64,000 nucleotides of DNA from IDS-8 sp036381215 (GTDB taxonomy: Bacteria; Pseudomonadota; Gammaproteobacteria; Steroidobacterales; Woeseiaceae). A program made the translations under genes and the position numbers. This document shows, in pieces, positions 58,463-64,000 of this stretch; the stretch's first letter is position 1, and every line of letters begins with the position of its first letter. The stretch covers positions 1 to 64,000 of the forward strand of contig DASVDF010000153.1 of NCBI GenBank assembly GCA_036381215.1, given 5' to 3'. The notes below the pieces were generated by a model, which saw nothing but the letters and a program-made list of their open reading frames with translations, made no database searches and had not been told where the DNA came from.

Positions 58463-61400
58463 TCAGGCGGTCGAGCGGGCGAGGGGGACGGCGCGCGCGG
58501 TGCGCACGACCTTGCGGGCCCAGGCCGAGAGTGAGTCGAAATACGCGTACAGTGCGGGCACCACGAGCAGCGAGACGATGGACGAGAACGTGAGTCCTCC
58601 GATGATTGCCCGCGCCATCGGAAAATAAGCCGGCCCGTCGCCGCCGACCTGGGTGGTGCCGACGGCAAGGGGAGAAAGACCGACGACGGTCGTGGTCACG
58701 GTCATGAGGATCGGGCGGAGGCGGTCGCGGCCACCGGCGACGATCGCCTCGTTGCGGGACATGCCCTGCCGGCGGAGCTGGTTGACCCGATCGATCAGCA
58801 CGATGCCGTTGTTAACGACCACGCCGATCAGGATCATGATGCCGATCGATGCCATGAACGTGAACGTCGTGCCCGTTACGGCGAAGAACAGGAAGACGCC
58901 GAAGACCGAGAAAACGATCGAACCCAGGATGATCGAAAACGGGAACAGCAGCGATTCGAACAGCGCGGCCATTACGAGGAAGATGCAGGCGATGCCGAGC
59001 AGGATGTTCTGGAACATCATCTGCTGCGTCTCGTCCTGGCGCTCGAAGCCCTCCCCGAACTTCCAGCTGTAGCCGGGCGGCAGCTCGAACTGCTCCATGA
59101 GCTTCTCGACTTTCGGCTGGACGTCGCTCATGGTCGTGCCGTCGGCGAGGTTGGCCCGGAGGACCACGGCGGTCTGCCGATCGGTGCGGCGGATCGTGTC
59201 GGGGGAGTGGGCCACGTCGAGCTCGGCGATGCTGCCGAGCGTGATCCGCCGCCCGTCAGCGGCGTAGAGCGGCAGCCCCGCGAGCTGATCGATGCTTTGC
59301 TTGTCGCTTTCGCGGAAGGCGAGGCGGACCTCGACTTCCCCCTGGTCGCCGCGGAACTCGCGCAGGTTCTGACCGCGCATTGCAGTCGCGACGGCATCCG
59401 CGACCTGCCGGGAAGACAAGCCGGCCGCCGCGGCGCGCACGCGGTCCACGGTGACGCGCACCTCCCGCTCGCCCGATTCCGCGTCGGAGCGGACGTCGAG
59501 CAGGCCGGCGACCGTCGACAGCACGCGTACCACGTCGCGGCCGAGGTCGTTCAGGCGCTCCGTGGAATCGCCGGAGATCTGCACGCTGAAGCCTTCGCCC
59601 CCGCCCTGCTGGTCGAATTCGAAGCTCGGCTTGCCGATTGCGATCGCGGGCAGACCCTCTTTGATGCGATCGATGACCTCCCGCGTGCCGAGAGTCGCTT
59701 CCTCCTCGTCGGTGAGCAGGAGCACGGATTCCGCATGCCCGGGCTCGTAGTAACTGTAGACCGAGCGGATGTCGAGCTCTTCGCGGTGCTCGAGCATCCA
59801 CCCCTCGATCGTTTCGACGGCCGCCTGCACCTGTTCCAGCGGATGCTCGCCTTCGAGGTGGTAGGACATGTACAGGCGCCGCCCGGCTTCCTGCGGGAAC
59901 GGATCGAACTTGACGAGCTGGAGCAGCAGCGGCAGCACTCCGATCGCGCACAGCAGCACGATACCGAGCGCGGTCCACCACGGATGCGCCAGAATCCCGC
60001 TCAAACCCCGTGCATAGCGGTTGGTGAGCCGCCGGATCCACGCGCCTTCCGCGGCGGGCGGCGGTGGCGGAATGCGGGCGGCCAGCATCGGCACGAGCGT
60101 CTGCGCGACGATGAGCGACGTCACCAGCGCGACGATGATCGTCACCGACACGTGTGTGAGAAAGATGCTGATCTCCGTCTTGACCCCGAACATGATGGGG
60201 ACGAACACGATGACGGTGGTCGCCGTCCCGGCGAGTACCGCGAGCCCGACCTCGCCGACGCCAGTCAGTGTCGCCTCGAACGGCCGCGCCGGATCCTGGG
60301 CGCGGTGGTGGAAAACGCTTTCCACGATGACCACGGCGTTGTCGACCAGCATGCCAACCGCCAGCATGAGCCCCATCATGGTGAGGATGTTCAGGCTCAA
60401 GCCCGTGAAGTAGAGAACGCCGAGGGTGATCGTCAGCGCGAACGGGATGCAGGCGGTCACGATCAGCGTCGAGGAAAGCTGGCGCAGGAACACGTACAGC
60501 ACGGCGATGGCGAGCAGGGCGCCGATCACCCCGGCCTCCAGCAGATCGGAAAGTGACTTGCGCACGCTGTCGGCCTGGTTGTCCAGCGCGAAGATGCTGA
60601 TGCCCTGCATCTGCGGCAGGTCGCTGATCTCCGCGACTTTCGCCATCACGCGGTCCGTAACTTCCACCATGTTCGCGCCGGTGGACTTGCTGACGGCGAG
60701 CCCGACCGCGGGAGCGCCGTCGAGCCGGCGTCCGTACTCGCGATCCGGGCTGCGCAGCTCGACGTCCGCAACGTCGCCGAGGCGCAGCCCGCTGCCGTCG
60801 ATGACGATGTCCTCGATGTCCTCGAGCGAGGTGAACTCGCCGCGCGGCCGGACGTTGAAGCGTTGCCCGCTGTCGGTGATGCGGCCGGCGCTGACCGCGA
60901 AATTGCTGCGCTCCAGCAGCCCCCGCAGATCGTCGATGGCGATGCCGTGGGCCGCCAGCCGGTCCGAATCGAGCAGAATGCGTATCTCGAGCGGATCGAC
61001 GCCCTGGAGCTCCACCTTGGAGACGCCTTCGACGCGCTCGAGCGGACGTTTCAGCAGCCGTTCCAGCAGCTCGTAGCTCGCCGACAGGTCGCGCTCGCTG
61101 GAAATCCTGAGCTGCAGGATGGGCTGGTCCGCGAACGACCCGGTGAAGACGAAGATCCGGCGGATGTCCTCGGGCAGCTCGTGGCGGATCGCGTCGACCT
61201 TGGCGCGCGCCTCGATGCCCTTCGTGCCCATGCTCTGGCCCCAGTCGAACTGCAGGAAGATCTGCGACTGGCTTTCACTCGAGGTCGAGAACATCTGCTC
61301 CACGCCGGACAGGGTAGCGAGCGCTTCCTCGACCGGGCGGGTGATCAGCCGCTCCACCTCTTCGGGCGTCGAGCTCTCGTATGGGATCTGCACGAAGATC

Positions 61401-61531
61401 CCCGGGAACTCGATGTCGGGGAACTGCTCGAGCGGCAGCAGCCGCGACGCGATCAGGCCGACCAGCGTGCACGCGACGAAGATCACGATGGTAGTGATCG
61501 GCCGCCGCATGGCGATTTCGGTGTGCTTCAC
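58463..61531 (-). CDS. RND-family efflux permease
   Basis: A 1022-aa inner-membrane proton-driven permease with the twelve-helix, two-loop RND layout: TM1 at about 10-30 (TTIVIFVACTLVGLIASRLLP), porter loop, TM2-6 (about 335-470; VGMLVDNAVVIVESVFHH is the TM4 proton-relay region) and a repeat in the second half (GIMILIGVVVNNGIVLIDRVNQ). It resembles the AcrB/HAE group. The start is GTG 4 nt after the stop of another RND gene, so the two permeases probably form a heteromeric pair as in MdtBC-type systems (inference). The adaptor and outer-membrane channel would lie beyond the window. Confidence 0.92.
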   Translation of the reverse strand: MKHTEIAMRRPITTIVIFVACTLVGLIASRLLPLEQFPDIEFPGIFVQIPYESSTPEEVERLITRPVEEALATLSGVEQMFSTSSESQSQIFLQFDWGQSMGTKGIEARAKVDAIRHELPEDIRRIFVFTGSFADQPILQLRISSERDLSASYELLERLLKRPLERVEGVSKVELQGVDPLEIRILLDSDRLAAHGIAIDDLRGLLERSNFAVSAGRITDSGQRFNVRPRGEFTSLEDIEDIVIDGSGLRLGDVADVELRSPDREYGRRLDGAPAVGLAVSKSTGANMVEVTDRVMAKVAEISDLPQMQGISIFALDNQADSVRKSLSDLLEAGVIGALLAIAVLYVFLRQLSSTLIVTACIPFALTITLGVLYFTGLSLNILTMMGLMLAVGMLVDNAVVIVESVFHHRAQDPARPFEATLTGVGEVGLAVLAGTATTVIVFVPIMFGVKTEISIFLTHVSVTIIVALVTSLIVAQTLVPMLAARIPPPPPAAEGAWIRRLTNRYARGLSGILAHPWWTALGIVLLCAIGVLPLLLQLVKFDPFPQEAGRRLYMSYHLEGEHPLEQVQAAVETIEGWMLEHREELDIRSVYSYYEPGHAESVLLLTDEEEATLGTREVIDRIKEGLPAIAIGKPSFEFDQQGGGEGFSVQISGDSTERLNDLGRDVVRVLSTVAGLLDVRSDAESGEREVRVTVDRVRAAAAGLSSRQVADAVATAMRGQNLREFRGDQGEVEVRLAFRESDKQSIDQLAGLPLYAADGRRITLGSIAELDVAHSPDTIRRTDRQTAVVLRANLADGTTMSDVQPKVEKLMEQFELPPGYSWKFGEGFERQDETQQMMFQNILLGIACIFLVMAALFESLLFPFSIILGSIVFSVFGVFLFFAVTGTTFTFMASIGIMILIGVVVNNGIVLIDRVNQLRRQGMSRNEAIVAGGRDRLRPILMTVTTTVVGLSPLAVGTTQVGGDGPAYFPMARAIIGGLTFSSIVSLLVVPALYAYFDSLSAWARKVVRTARAVPLARSTA

Positions 61532-61535
61532 GACG

Positions 61536-64000
<2,465 letters not shown>

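Overview
The window is GC-rich, densely coded bacterial chromosome, most consistent with a halotolerant, aerobic gammaproteobacterium. The signs are a complete ectoine/hydroxyectoine operon with its own aspartokinase and MarR-type regulator, an Fe superoxide dismutase, a type II NADH dehydrogenase, the long MaeB malic enzyme, GlyGly-CTERM surface sorting and RND efflux pumps. The taxonomic call is inference. I see no rRNA, tRNA, CRISPR array, insertion sequence or prophage.

Layout. 1-25 kb is dominated by signalling and envelope-stress genes: a hybrid histidine kinase, REC-GGDEF, an NtrC-type activator with a tiny DHp-like protein behind it, sodB, DUF1328, an orphan receiver, CsbD, an entericidin-like lipoprotein, DUF4398/OmpA lipoproteins, two bactofilins, NDH-2, maeB, GAF-GGDEF, a VWA lipoprotein/membrane pair, a substrate-binding lipoprotein with a GGDEF-EAL protein, a second AAA+ activator, a UspE-like protein, a GSP26-like flavin protein and a DUF6491 protein. 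25-31 kb is ectR-ectAB(fused)-ectC-ectD-ask. 31-38 kb holds hydrolase, DUF4956, kinase-like and phosphatase genes. 38-45 kb has a CASTOR/POLLUX-type channel with a receiver, then an outer-membrane barrel, a second substrate-binding protein and a large hybrid kinase. 45-49 kb is a methionine-salvage operon (mtnBCD) headed by a PLP decarboxylase. 49-58 kb carries TPR, peptidase, aminotransferase and surface-anchor genes. 58-64 kb is a tandem RND permease pair, the second running off the window.

How the genes work together. The most striking pattern is a set of intergenic 16-mers matching the sigma-54 promoter consensus TGGCAY-N5-YTGCW at the right distance from starts. They lie in front of REC-GGDEF, DUF1328, the orphan REC, the entericidin-like gene, DUF4398/OmpA, the second AAA+ activator/UspE operon, the GSP26-like gene and the DUF6491 gene. 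A weaker ninth site precedes a small membrane protein. Eight of the nine form four divergent pairs. In two pairs an AT-rich palindrome sits near the midpoint, as a shared enhancer would. The window also encodes two sigma-54-type AAA+ proteins with the same ISLKTLYNRL segment in the DNA-binding helix. One has an intact GSFTGA loop and a receiver. The other has lost GAFTGA (it reads PGFGTA) and lies behind one of these promoters. I infer a compact RpoN-controlled stress regulon with an activator and a possibly antagonistic paralogue. Other points worth attention are the EctA-EctB fusion, two loci pairing a PF04392 binding protein with a membrane signalling enzyme instead of an ABC transporter, a perfect 34-bp palindrome over a stop codon, and a VWA/membrane pair of unknown function.
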